Assembly: GCA_903873955.1 (NCBI GenBank)
Contig: CAIQQL010000142.1
Span: 1-39,694, forward strand
Source of the DNA: an uncultured archaeon
GTDB lineage: Archaea; Nanobdellota; Nanobdellia; Pacearchaeales; GW2011-AR1
Reading direction: 5' to 3'
DNA length: 39,694 nucleotides
Part shown: piece after piece, positions 28,650 through 36,652 of the stretch
How the letters are laid out: the number at the start of each line of letters is the position of its first letter
Position numbering within the stretch: position 1 is the first letter of the stretch
Notes under the pieces: model-generated
What the model saw: only the letters and a program-made list of their open reading frames with translations
Told to the model about the DNA's origin: nothing
Databases searched by the model: none
Position numbers and translations under genes: made by a program

Positions 28650-29078
28650 ATGAAAAAAACAAATTTGGTGATGAAAAAATCAACACAGACACTTTTGGTC
28701 TGTCTTGCAGTCATCATTATCATCGTCGCATTGGCAGGATATCTTATATTTGCAAAAAGTCCTTCTGCTGCAGGTCAGCAAGGGCAGGATTCTCAGAAAC
28801 AACAAGGGAAGAATTTTCCTTATAGGCAGGGTGGCTTTAATCAGACAAGGAATTTTAGGTTTAATGAGACACAGATCAGTGAGCTAAATGATTTTTTTAG
28901 TTCAACAACAGACATCTCTGCATTGCAATCCTACTGCCAGACAAACAGGATAGGTTGTTTTTATTATTGTAGGGTCGAGAATATGACCTCGCCTATTTGC
29001 AGTCAATTAAATACCACGATGATGCGCGGGCCACGAAATATGGCTGGAGCGCCCATCGGGCAGGCCCCTGCACAATGA
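28650..29078 (+). CDS. Small anchored extracytoplasmic protein of the MacB-type cassette
   Basis: 142 residues from the ATG at 28650; a TATA box starts 29 nt upstream, and the in-frame TTG at 28635 is unlikely. One N-terminal transmembrane helix (about 14-36) is followed by a Gln/Gly/Asn-rich stretch (Q-G-K-N-F-P-Y-R-Q-G-G-F-N), a short domain with four cysteines (Y-C-x7-C-x3-C-x8-C) and a Gly/Pro/Ala-rich end. The four cysteines could form two disulfides outside the cell. No known family is recognised. Its stop overlaps the ATPase start as ATGA, so it is probably an accessory part of the exporter. Confidence 0.78.
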   Translation: MKKTNLVMKKSTQTLLVCLAVIIIIVALAGYLIFAKSPSAAGQQGQDSQKQQGKNFPYRQGGFNQTRNFRFNETQISELNDFFSSTTDISALQSYCQTNRIGCFYYCRVENMTSPICSQLNTTMMRGPRNMAGAPIGQAPAQ

Positions 29079-29782
29079 ACAGCGTTATTCATCTGCAGGA
29101 TGTCTGGAAGAGATATGACATGGGTAAGGCGGGAGGGCTATCGGTGTTGAAGGAGGTCAATCTTGACATAAAACAAGGCGATTTCATCGCAATCACCGGG
29201 CCGAGCGGAAGCGGAAAGAGCACTATCATGCATATCATTGGTGCTCTGGATGTACCTACCCATGGTGAAGTATTTCTCCAGGGAAATAGCGTCAGACTTA
29301 TGGGACAGAACACACTTGCGACCCTCAGGTCAAAGACTATTGGATTTATTTTTCAGCAATTTAATCTTCTGCCTACCTTCAGTGCATTGGAAAACGTCAT
29401 GATCCCTCTTGAGCTTATCGATACGCCTGATGCAGAGGCAAAAGAACGTGCAGAGGCCCTTCTCAAGATGATGGGTCTTGGAGAAAGGTTGCATCACAAG
29501 CCTACAGAGCTTAGTGGCGGTCAGCAGCAGAGAGTTGCCATCGCTCGGGCTCTCGCAAATAATCCTGATGTCATCTTGGCAGATGAACCGACAGGAAATC
29601 TTGATAGCACCACCGGAAGGTTCGTCATGGATTTTCTTTCCCGTCTTAATGAACAGGGCAAGACGGTCATTTTGGTCACGCATGAACTTTCTTTGGTATC
29701 CTACGCCCAGAGGGTTATATATATCCGGGACGGTAGGATTGAAAAAGAAATAACAAATAAACGCCCAAAAAAACTCTCATGA
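29075..29782 (+). CDS. ABC transporter ATPase, MacB/LolD type
   Basis: 235 residues from the ATG at 29075, which overlaps the previous stop. It has G-P-S-G-S-G-K-S-T (Walker A, about 42), Q-loop F-I-F-Q-Q-F-N-L-L-P, L-S-G-G-Q-Q-Q-R (about 146), V-I-L-A-D-E-P-T-G-N-L-D-S (Walker B and D-loop) and V-T-H-E (H-loop). The sequence is typical of MacB/LolD/FtsE ATPases that drive extracytoplasmic conformational work rather than classical transport. It pairs with the permease at 30925. The next gene overlaps it by 4 bp. Confidence 0.95.
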   Translation: MNSVIHLQDVWKRYDMGKAGGLSVLKEVNLDIKQGDFIAITGPSGSGKSTIMHIIGALDVPTHGEVFLQGNSVRLMGQNTLATLRSKTIGFIFQQFNLLPTFSALENVMIPLELIDTPDAEAKERAEALLKMMGLGERLHHKPTELSGGQQQRVAIARALANNPDVILADEPTGNLDSTTGRFVMDFLSRLNEQGKTVILVTHELSLVSYAQRVIYIRDGRIEKEITNKRPKKLS

Positions 29783-30909
29783 TAAATCGGCTCTTTCTGT
29801 TAACCTCTGCACTTTTTCTCGTTATGGGATTTTTCATCAGTGCTCAGAGCGTATCTGCTTTGGGTACCTGTTATCCCCAGATTAACTTAGTGAACCAGGA
29901 TCCAAATCCGGCTGTGCCTGGCAGTTATGTCAAGGTTCTCTTGGAAGTCTCAGGCGTTGATAATCCCGATTGTAAAGGGTTTGCTGTGCAGATAAGTCCA
30001 CAGTATCCTTTTTCATTAGACCCTGGGGTTAGTCCAATTCAGGTCTTAAATGACAGCACTTATACTCCAGACTTCAAGACATCATGGACCGTTCCATTCA
30101 AGTTAAGGGTGGCAGACGATGCTATACAAGGAGAGTATACTCTTCCTATCAAGTCGCATACTGGTACCAGCAGGGATTTCTTGACAAACCCTCCTATGCA
30201 GCTTAGTTATGACAATGAAGTGAACATCACTTTGACTGACGCCCTGACAAGTTTTGCCACGGTAGTGCAGGATTCTTCAGGTTCTCAGGTTTCAATTGGT
30301 GTAGTGAACACGGGAACCAATACGGCAAATTCTATGATTGTAAGCATCCCTGTCCAAGATGGTTACAGGGCTACGGGGTCTTCACAGCAGATTGTTGGCA
30401 ATCTGATTGCCGGTGATTATACCATTGTCAGCTTCAATGTCGCTTCAACGGGAACATCAACAGGCGGTGTGGCAGGTGCAGGAAGAAACTTCACACGAGC
30501 AGGTAACTTCACAAGGCCTGCAGGCAATGGATCCAGGCAAGGCTTTGCCGGAGGAGGATTTGGACAAGCCAATCAGACTTCAGGTAATGCTCCATTATTG
30601 ATACAGCTAGACTATACTGACGGGATTGGAAAGAGAAGGACCGTCACAAACTCTGTGCAGTTAAGCAATACTCTTTCTGGAAACAGTTCCAGGACAAGCT
30701 TTGGTTCCGCTCGGACCTCTGCGAGCAGCACTTCTTATTCTGCCTGGGCTTATGGGCTAGGGGGAGCAATTATCGGGGCACTTCTCCTCTTTTTTATCAT
30801 GAGGTATCAGGATAAAAAGAAAAATGTTCCAATAAAATCAGGGCATGACAAAGGTACCCTGAGCGATCCCGATTGGGTCGCTGCTGAAAGATTGTCTCGA
30901 AAAAAATAA
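29779..30909 (+). CDS. COG1361-type exported protein of the MacB-type cassette
   Basis: 376 residues with a signal peptide (about 1-27), two CARDB/COG1361-like beta domains (about 30-220; V-P-G-S-Y-V-K-V and V-V-N-T-G-T-N-T are typical), a Gly/Asn/Phe/Arg-rich stretch (about 232-270), another beta segment, a C-terminal transmembrane helix (about 315-338) and a basic, charged tail. It sits between ATPase and permease and overlaps the ATPase gene. In single-membrane archaea such proteins may replace the periplasmic adaptor (MacA) of bacterial pumps; this is inference. It closely resembles the protein at 34468 in layout and position. Confidence 0.83.
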   Translation: MINRLFLLTSALFLVMGFFISAQSVSALGTCYPQINLVNQDPNPAVPGSYVKVLLEVSGVDNPDCKGFAVQISPQYPFSLDPGVSPIQVLNDSTYTPDFKTSWTVPFKLRVADDAIQGEYTLPIKSHTGTSRDFLTNPPMQLSYDNEVNITLTDALTSFATVVQDSSGSQVSIGVVNTGTNTANSMIVSIPVQDGYRATGSSQQIVGNLIAGDYTIVSFNVASTGTSTGGVAGAGRNFTRAGNFTRPAGNGSRQGFAGGGFGQANQTSGNAPLLIQLDYTDGIGKRRTVTNSVQLSNTLSGNSSRTSFGSARTSASSTSYSAWAYGLGGAIIGALLLFFIMRYQDKKKNVPIKSGHDKGTLSDPDWVAAERLSRKK

Positions 30910-30924
30910 CGGAGCAATAAAAAG

Positions 30925-32211
30925 ATGAAATTCAAGAGATCTTTTAAAATTGCTCTAAACATAATCTTCCACAGCAAAGTCAGGAGTTGGCTTACTATCC
31001 TTGGAATTGTCATAGGTATTGCGGCAATTGTCGCGATTGTCTCCATCGGGCAAGGTGCCCAGCAAGCTCTTGCACAAAGCCTCAATTCTCTTAATGCCAA
31101 CATTATCACGGTTTCTCCTGGATTTTCACGTGCAGCAGGCGCTGGCGCGGGATTTAGGGGAGGGTTTGGAGGAGGTCAAGACTTCGGGGGATTTGGAAAT
31201 GCAAGATCAGGATCTTCACAGAAAAATCTTACCGCTCGGGATGTTTTGCTGCTCAACAGCATTTCAAATGTAGAGGTTGCCACAGGGTATATCTCCGGGG
31301 GTGTGGACAAGGTGACTTATCTAGGTAAGACGGCGAGGGTCAATATAGAGGGGATAGACCCTGCAGTCATGAAGGATATTGTTACCACTGATTTGAGTAC
31401 CGGGAGATATCTTGTCAAAGGAGACTCAGGATCGGTGGTCATCGGTGGGAGAATCGCCAATTCTACTTTCTCTAATATCGACATCAATCGTATGATTGTC
31501 ATAGGGGGAAAGAACTTCAGGATTGTGGGCATCTTGCAGCAGAGCGGAGGCAACGACGATGCTAAGATCTACATGCCCATTGAGAGTGCGGTCACGATAA
31601 TCGATGGGAAAGTCAAAGATAATTATGATTCGGTGCTGGTAAAAATAAAGGACATTACCCTAACTGATGACACGGTTACCAAGATTACGAACACCTTGAT
31701 GGCCTCCCACACCATTCTCGCAAATAAAAATCCTGATTTCACTGTGACCTCGCTTAAGTCGGTCCAGCAAAGGGTCACTTCTACCTTAAGTTCGCAGTCT
31801 TTGTTCTTAAGTGCCATTGCAGCAATTTCATTAATTGTAGGGGCAATAGGCATCATGAATACGATGTTTACCTCTGTCCTTGAGAAGACACGCGAAATAG
31901 GTGTTCTCAAGGCGTTAGGTGCAAAGAATACGGATATTCTTACGATATTCCTGCTTAACTCAGGAATCATCGGTTTTATCGGAGGGGTCTTTGGAGTGCT
32001 CTTAGGTGTCCTCAGTTCAGGATATGTGGCGTCAATTAGCGGTGTTTCATTAGGTGGGGGAGGGAGAATGGGTTTAGCGACGGCATATGTAAGCCCTCAG
32101 CTAATCATAGGAGTGTTTACAATTTCTATTCTTGTTGGTCTTATTTCTGGTGCAATTCCTGCTTATCGCGCTTCAAGGCTCAGGCCTATTGAAGCACTAC
32201 GTTCAGAGTAA
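30925..32211 (+). CDS. MacB/FtsX-type ABC permease
   Basis: 428 residues: an N-terminal transmembrane helix (about 20-42, with I-L-G-I-V-I-G-I-A-A), a large extracytoplasmic MacB-type domain (about 45-285), then three C-terminal helices with the FtsX pattern (A-A-I-S-L-I-V-G-A-I-G-I-M-N, E-K-T-R-E-I-G-V-L-K-A-L-G-A). The external domain starts with an unusual Gly/Phe-rich insert (about 68-95) after N-I-I-T-V-S-P-G. GGAG lies 9 nt before the ATG. Such permeases form mechanotransmission pumps for peptides, lipoproteins or toxins; the substrate is unknown. Confidence 0.94.
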   Translation: MKFKRSFKIALNIIFHSKVRSWLTILGIVIGIAAIVAIVSIGQGAQQALAQSLNSLNANIITVSPGFSRAAGAGAGFRGGFGGGQDFGGFGNARSGSSQKNLTARDVLLLNSISNVEVATGYISGGVDKVTYLGKTARVNIEGIDPAVMKDIVTTDLSTGRYLVKGDSGSVVIGGRIANSTFSNIDINRMIVIGGKNFRIVGILQQSGGNDDAKIYMPIESAVTIIDGKVKDNYDSVLVKIKDITLTDDTVTKITNTLMASHTILANKNPDFTVTSLKSVQQRVTSTLSSQSLFLSAIAAISLIVGAIGIMNTMFTSVLEKTREIGVLKALGAKNTDILTIFLLNSGIIGFIGGVFGVLLGVLSSGYVASISGVSLGGGGRMGLATAYVSPQLIIGVFTISILVGLISGAIPAYRASRLRPIEALRSE

Positions 32212-32283
32212 CAAACGAAGACCGTAGATAGTCTTTAAATAATAGATTTAGGATAAGAAGAACCTTGGAAATATTTTCTTTGA

Positions 32284-33765
32284 CTATTCCATAGGGGTCT
32301 TGATCTCTACATCATCCTCTTTTTTTGTCTTTACCAAGAGCGCAATAAACGCTCCGACAAGCACGACTGCTGCAGAAACGAGGAACACTGTCGAGTATGC
32401 ATTGATCTGTGCTTTCAAGATGAGCAGGGGCACTACTTGCGAATAAACGAGTGGTGTGTGGACATTGATGATGGTGCCTTGCGAAAGGGAGATGACATGG
32501 CTTTCAATGGAGTTGTTCAGGATTGTTGCAAACACGGCAATACCAAATGCTCCTGCAATGTTCCTGACAAGTGCAAGCACTGATGAAGCGATTCCTATCT
32601 CTTTTTCAGGCACTGCGCTCGCGATTGCACTGGTACGCTGGGCCATCCCGAATCCAAGTCCGAATGCCATGATGGTCAATGGATAGATGATGTCCCAGGC
32701 AGTTGACCTGGCATCAATGCCTGCAAACAGGTACAATCCTAGGGCAGCAATCAGGGTGCTTGCAAAGATGACATATCTGCTTTCTACTTTGCCAACAAGA
32801 CGCGAGCCAAACTGCGCGGCTATGACCATCGCAAATGCCAGGGGCATGAACAAGTAGCCTGTCTCTGTCGCACTGTATCCTAAGAACGTTTGTGCAAAGA
32901 CAGGGATAAGGAACACGCTGCCCATGAAACCCATGAACACAATAAAATTATTGACTAATGTCCAGACAAAGACGGGGATCTTGAAGAACTTGAGGTCAAC
33001 AATCGGCTCTGGATGGTTCTTTTCGATGATGTAGAAAATCACTCCAAAAACAATGACTGTAGCATAGGCAAGGATACTGTTCAAAGACCACCAACCCCAG
33101 TCAACTCCTTGGTCAAGTACTAAAACCAGTGCTGCAAGTGAAATTCCTAAAGTTACTGCCCCAAACCAATCAAACTTGACTGTCTTTTTTTCCGCTACTG
33201 ACTCATTGACGTATTTGATTGCCATATAGATTCCTAAAGCTCCGATTGGGAGATTGATCAAGAAGATGGATCTCCAGCCAAAGATATCGATAAGTGGACC
33301 TCCTAGGAGTGGACCGAAAACTGATGCTGCTGCAAATGATGCTGACCAGATTCCCAGGGCCTGTGCACGCTCTTTGCCTGCCCTAAAAGTGACCGTGATG
33401 ATTGCCATGGCAGTAGGATAGTCTGCAGACCCGGCAATCGCCTGTATGATACGGAAAACAATCATCGAAGATAGATTCCAGGAAAATCCGGCAAGGATCG
33501 AGCCAACAATAAAGATGCTAAAACCCAAGATATAAACTTTCTTTCGGCCTATCGTATCTCCTAATTTTCCCCAGACGGGAACAAAGACAGCATTTGCGAG
33601 AATGTATGCAGTCGCAATCCATCCGGCAGAAGAGATGGTTATCCTGAAATCATCAATAATCTTTGGCAGAGCGAGATTTACAATGGTCTGGTCAAGACGG
33701 CCTAAAAAAGTACCGACAATAACAGTAATGAGCACTAACCATTGCGTTTTCTTTGAAGATTCCAT
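32284..33765 (-). CDS. MFS multidrug efflux permease, DHA2/EmrB type
   Basis: 493 residues from the ATG at 33765; a TTG at 33783 is possible. About 14 transmembrane helices are predicted, as in the DHA2 family. The motif L-D-Q-T-I-V-N-L-A-L-P in helix 1 and the motif A G-K-L-G-D-T-I-G-R-K-K are intact. It exports drugs or other hydrophobic compounds using the proton gradient. It is preceded in the same operon by a HlyD-like adaptor and a COG1361 protein, forming a three-gene pump unit. It is convergent with the ABC permease; a weak AAGAC/GTCTT hairpin lies in the gap. Confidence 0.93.
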   Translation of the reverse strand: MESSKKTQWLVLITVIVGTFLGRLDQTIVNLALPKIIDDFRITISSAGWIATAYILANAVFVPVWGKLGDTIGRKKVYILGFSIFIVGSILAGFSWNLSSMIVFRIIQAIAGSADYPTAMAIITVTFRAGKERAQALGIWSASFAAASVFGPLLGGPLIDIFGWRSIFLINLPIGALGIYMAIKYVNESVAEKKTVKFDWFGAVTLGISLAALVLVLDQGVDWGWWSLNSILAYATVIVFGVIFYIIEKNHPEPIVDLKFFKIPVFVWTLVNNFIVFMGFMGSVFLIPVFAQTFLGYSATETGYLFMPLAFAMVIAAQFGSRLVGKVESRYVIFASTLIAALGLYLFAGIDARSTAWDIIYPLTIMAFGLGFGMAQRTSAIASAVPEKEIGIASSVLALVRNIAGAFGIAVFATILNNSIESHVISLSQGTIINVHTPLVYSQVVPLLILKAQINAYSTVFLVSAAVVLVGAFIALLVKTKKEDDVEIKTPME

Positions 33766-33791
33766 GTGAAGATTAGAACTCAATCAAGGAG

Positions 33792-34475
33792 TTATTTATA
33801 GATCCACAGCTTTGCGGACATGCCATTCTTAAGTTCAGGGTAAGCGTTGATGTCATATTTGACCTTTACGTCATAAGACTGGAGAGCCCGTTTATCTGAG
33901 ATGCTAAAGACAATATCTGTCTGATGGGCTGTTTCGCTGATGGAGTCCACGACTCCTGAATATTGCTTTGAACCATATGCGTCGGCCGTGAAGACCACCC
34001 GTTGCCCGAGTTTGATATCTCTCAATCCTTTGTCTTCCTCGACTTGGCCGACCACTCGAAGTTCAAGAGGGTCGATCATCTGCACGATGGCCTGCTGGGA
34101 AGTGACGACTGCTCCGGGTGTGTTGAGGACATTGATGACCACGCCGCTTGTTTTTGCACGTATAGGCATGTCGCCTACCTGTGCCACGATCATGTTCTCA
34201 GAAACAACATCTCCTTCATGGACAAACACTTTGTCTAATATTCCTGGTGTTGAAGAGGTTAATGCGATGACTGGGGCATTGACTGCCGCTTTTTCCACAT
34301 AGACCCGGCTTTGTGCAATGGTCCAATAGGTCATTCCAATCGCAATGGCTGCAAGAATGAATAGGATAAAAGCCACCTTGAACTTGCTGCTTCTTGTCAA
34401 GTTAAGGATTGCCTTTTCTTCTTTTTTCTCAAATTCCTGGGCTTTTTTAAAAATGTCTTGTTTTTTTTCACTCAT
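33792..34475 (-). CDS. HlyD/EmrA-type membrane fusion protein without coiled-coil hairpin
   Basis: 227 residues: a cytoplasmic charged start, one transmembrane helix (about 32-53), a continuous lipoyl domain (about 62-135; P-G-I-L-D-K-V-F-V-H-E-G-D-V-V and T-S-G-V-V-I-N-V-L-N-T-P-G) and a beta-barrel domain (about 138-225). Classical EmrA has a long alpha-hairpin inserted in the lipoyl domain to reach an outer-membrane channel. Here the two halves run directly into each other, which fits a single-membrane cell. It overlaps the COG1361 gene by 8 bp and is followed by the MFS permease. Confidence 0.88.
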   Translation of the reverse strand: MSEKKQDIFKKAQEFEKKEEKAILNLTRSSKFKVAFILFILAAIAIGMTYWTIAQSRVYVEKAAVNAPVIALTSSTPGILDKVFVHEGDVVSENMIVAQVGDMPIRAKTSGVVINVLNTPGAVVTSQQAIVQMIDPLELRVVGQVEEDKGLRDIKLGQRVVFTADAYGSKQYSGVVDSISETAHQTDIVFSISDKRALQSYDVKVKYDINAYPELKNGMSAKLWIYK

Positions 34476-35427
34476 GGGCTTTCACTTTCTTCGCCTTTCG
34501 GGAATCTAATATCATGATAATGATTACAAGGATGATACCAATGAATGCCCCTCCTGCGCCGTAGACCCATTTAAGATAATCGGAATTGGTGTTTGTTTTG
34601 CAGATAGTCTCAAGTTTCTGTGGCATGTTTACCGTCACGTTCTTTTCGATAGTGCTTCGTACACCTGAAATATCAGTATAGGAAATATCAAGGGTGAGCT
34701 GTTTGGTTGTGTCTTTTGGCAATACTTTGATATGGGAAATGATAAAATCTCCTTTATCCAGGTCACCGATGACTGCAGATGGGGGACCTAAGGTGGTAAT
34801 ATCGGACTGCTGCTTGATGGTTAATAAGACTGAATGGGCAAGATTTTGTCCAGTATTGGTCACGACAAAGGAGGTTCCTTGTGGAGTAATCTCCTGCATC
34901 ATTACATCAAAATCTGTCTGGGTCTTTCCTATCATGATAGGAATCTCTTCTTGAATACTTGTGCCTTTGGAGGCGTCAGCGGTCTTTCTGAACTTGAGTT
35001 TTGAGATTCCTTCTGGAGCATTGTCGGCAACCTTAATCCTATACTTGAGGACAACTTGGTTTGCGTCTTTATCCATGCCCATCTTATAGGCATTGACTGT
35101 TCCTGGAAGGGCTCCGATATCTTTGACTAATGACTCATTTGAAGTGAACGGATAGTCTGAGACAATCTGGAAGATGGCATGAGGGGCATCAGCTTCACCC
35201 ATGTTCTGGACTTTTATCCAGAGGTCAAACCATTCACCAGGGCTTACTGGGTAAGGTTCATATTTGAGTGTATTGACATCGAGACTCGATTCACTCGTGG
35301 TCGCAGTAGCGCTTAGGGTGTTATTTATTTGGTAGCTATTGGCTGCGCTGGAAAATGCAGAAAAGGAAAGAAGGGTAAAAACTAATGCTGCAATCAAGGA
35401 TAAACTGAGCACAGGTCTATTTTTCAT
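34468..35427 (-). CDS. COG1361-type exported protein heading the EmrAB-like operon
   Basis: 319 residues with a signal peptide (about 1-28), two beta-rich COG1361/CARDB domains (Y-E-P-Y-P-V-S-P-G-E-W-F-D-L-W near residue 55; V-V-T-N-T-G-Q-N-L-A-H-S-V), a C-terminal transmembrane helix (about 285-308) and a short basic tail. It resembles the protein at 29779 in order and motifs but lacks the Gly-rich stretch. As first gene of an operon with a fusion protein and an MFS pump, it may act as an external partner of that pump. A TTTTTAAAG box 22-30 nt before the ATG suggests a leaderless start. Confidence 0.83.
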   Translation of the reverse strand: MKNRPVLSLSLIAALVFTLLSFSAFSSAANSYQINNTLSATATTSESSLDVNTLKYEPYPVSPGEWFDLWIKVQNMGEADAPHAIFQIVSDYPFTSNESLVKDIGALPGTVNAYKMGMDKDANQVVLKYRIKVADNAPEGISKLKFRKTADASKGTSIQEEIPIMIGKTQTDFDVMMQEITPQGTSFVVTNTGQNLAHSVLLTIKQQSDITTLGPPSAVIGDLDKGDFIISHIKVLPKDTTKQLTLDISYTDISGVRSTIEKNVTVNMPQKLETICKTNTNSDYLKWVYGAGGAFIGIILVIIIMILDSRKAKKVKAHE

Positions 35428-35702
35428 AGCAACCCATACCTAAGTCCCTTTAAAAATCTTTTGATAGTAAACTCCTCTTTTTTCTCAAAAAGTGTCAATT
35501 AATCGTCGGTAAATTAACAGAATATATCACTTAGTGAATATATCACTTTGTGAGGTATTTTTCATCTAGCCCGATCTTTTTAATTAGAAATACTCTTCTA
35601 GGGGCTTTTGTTATGAGGTTTCTTGAGCGGTAATCTGGACTATTCAAGTAAGAAGGAATTTAAACAGCCGGTGATTAAGAGATTCAGTATCTGGGGAAAA
35701 AC
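35428..35702. promoter_or_regulatory. Divergent intergenic region between EmrAB-like operon and NAD kinase
   Basis: 275 bp without a convincing gene. It holds the minus TATA box near 35449-35457, the tandem palindromes at 35527-35553 and, for the plus gene, a TTTAAA box near 35661-35668 about 40 nt before the ATG. I see no hairpin RNA or tRNA. Confidence 0.45.
35527..35553. promoter_or_regulatory. Tandem palindromic operator TCACTTAGTGA / TCACTTTGTGA
   Basis: Two 11-bp palindromes, TCAC-TTA-GTGA (35527-35537) and TCAC-TTT-GTGA (35543-35553), lie inside two direct repeats of GAATATATCACTTwGT with a 16-bp period. The repeat is typical of a dimeric helix-turn-helix regulator binding two adjacent sites. 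It lies about 70-80 bp upstream of the EmrAB-like TATA box. Confidence 0.6.
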
Positions 35703-36485
35703 ATGTTTCATCATATCCTATTGGTCCATAGTGAGAAGCTATCCAAAAAGCACCTGTCTACCGTCGAGAAAGTGAAAATGATGGTCCAGGACAGGTTATT
35801 GAGGTCAATAAGCTTGCGTGAGGTTTCAAAAGAACATTTGCGCGGGGCGGATTTGATAATCACTCTGGGAGGAGATGGGACTTTCATAAAATCATCCAGT
35901 TTGATAACTGATAACACCCCAATTCTGGGAATCAACTCTGAGCCGGAGACCAGTGAAGGTATGCTTACCAGCATCCTTGATCATGAGTTGGAAACTCTTG
36001 GATTGATTTTGAGAGGAAAATATACTCCTTTGGAGCGGGAGCGTGCTCGCATAAAATATAATGGCACTTTCCTTCCTGAACTTGCTTTAAATGAGGTGTA
36101 TATAGGTACGGATAGTCAATTCCATACTTCAAGGTATAGCCTTACCTGGAAAGGAAAGAAGGAAGAACAAAGAAGTTCAGGCGTGCTTGTGGTTACTTGT
36201 TCTGGATCGCATGCCTGGTACAAATCTGCAGGAGGCATTCCTTTTTCAGCAACCAACAAACTTTCTTTTCTTGTTCGAGAGCCCTACAGCGGTAAAAGGG
36301 TCTTTCGACCTAACCTCTTGCAAGGGGAGATCCACGGGGAGGAAGTTATTTCGATAGAATCTCGTAGACTTGATGGAGGTATTTTGGCTATTGATGCCCT
36401 GAAGACTTATCCTTTTAATATTGGCGATCATGTAGAAGTATCTTTGTCAAATAACCCTCTTAAAGTGCTTACGCGGGCTGTATAG
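35703..36485 (+). CDS. nadK: NAD kinase
   Basis: 260 residues. The family motif G-G-D-G-T lies at residues 56-60, followed by L-G-I-N-S-E-P (usual G-V-N), then A-L-N-E-V-Y-I-G and the glycine-rich S-S-G-V-L-V-V-T-C-S-G-S-H-A-W (usual D-G-x-x-x-S-T-P-x-G-S). It phosphorylates NAD to NADP with ATP or polyphosphate. The diverged ligand loops place it in the less common branch of the family, and some residues of the NAD site differ from the usual form. It supplies NADP for the G6PDH encoded 9 kb away. Confidence 0.83.
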   Translation: MFHHILLVHSEKLSKKHLSTVEKVKMMVQDRLLRSISLREVSKEHLRGADLIITLGGDGTFIKSSSLITDNTPILGINSEPETSEGMLTSILDHELETLGLILRGKYTPLERERARIKYNGTFLPELALNEVYIGTDSQFHTSRYSLTWKGKKEEQRSSGVLVVTCSGSHAWYKSAGGIPFSATNKLSFLVREPYSGKRVFRPNLLQGEIHGEEVISIESRRLDGGILAIDALKTYPFNIGDHVEVSLSNNPLKVLTRAV

Positions 36486-36549
36486 TCTGTTTTAGAATCT
36501 CTCCGATATAGCTGCGCATTTAAGGTACGCGAGATGAGGAATCCAAAGG

Positions 36550-36556
36550 TTTAAAT
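36550..36556 (+). promoter_or_regulatory. TATA box candidate for a short RNA
   Basis: TTTAAAT in GGTTTAAATG lies about 25-28 bp before the hairpin arm at 36578, so a transcript would begin almost exactly at the hairpin. A short inverted repeat ATGAGG (36534-36539) / CCTCAT (36559-36564) surrounds it and could instead end the NAD kinase mRNA. Confidence 0.35.
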
Positions 36557-36577
36557 GCCCTCATTTTGTTCTTTAAT

Positions 36578-36633
36578 AAAGCATTGGAGAGACGATCCAA
36601 GTTCACAAACCCACTTTCCAATGCTTTTCTTTT
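36578..36633 (+). ncRNA. Candidate short RNA or strong terminator
   Basis: Perfect 11-bp inverted arms AAAGCATTGGA (36578-36588) and TCCAATGCTTT (36617-36627) enclose a 28-nt loop and are followed at once by T-rich TTTTCTTTTT. With the TATA-like box 25 bp upstream this could be a ~56-nt stable RNA. Alternatively it is a terminator for NAD kinase, whose stop lies about 95 bp upstream. No C/D or H/ACA boxes are recognised. Confidence 0.35.
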
Positions 36634-36652
36634 TACCTCATTTTCCCAAAGT

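Noticed and set aside
35620-35645. Tiny frame M-R-F-L-E-R before NAD kinase as a leader peptide
   Set aside because: Six codons with no ribosome site and no attenuator-like hairpins after it.
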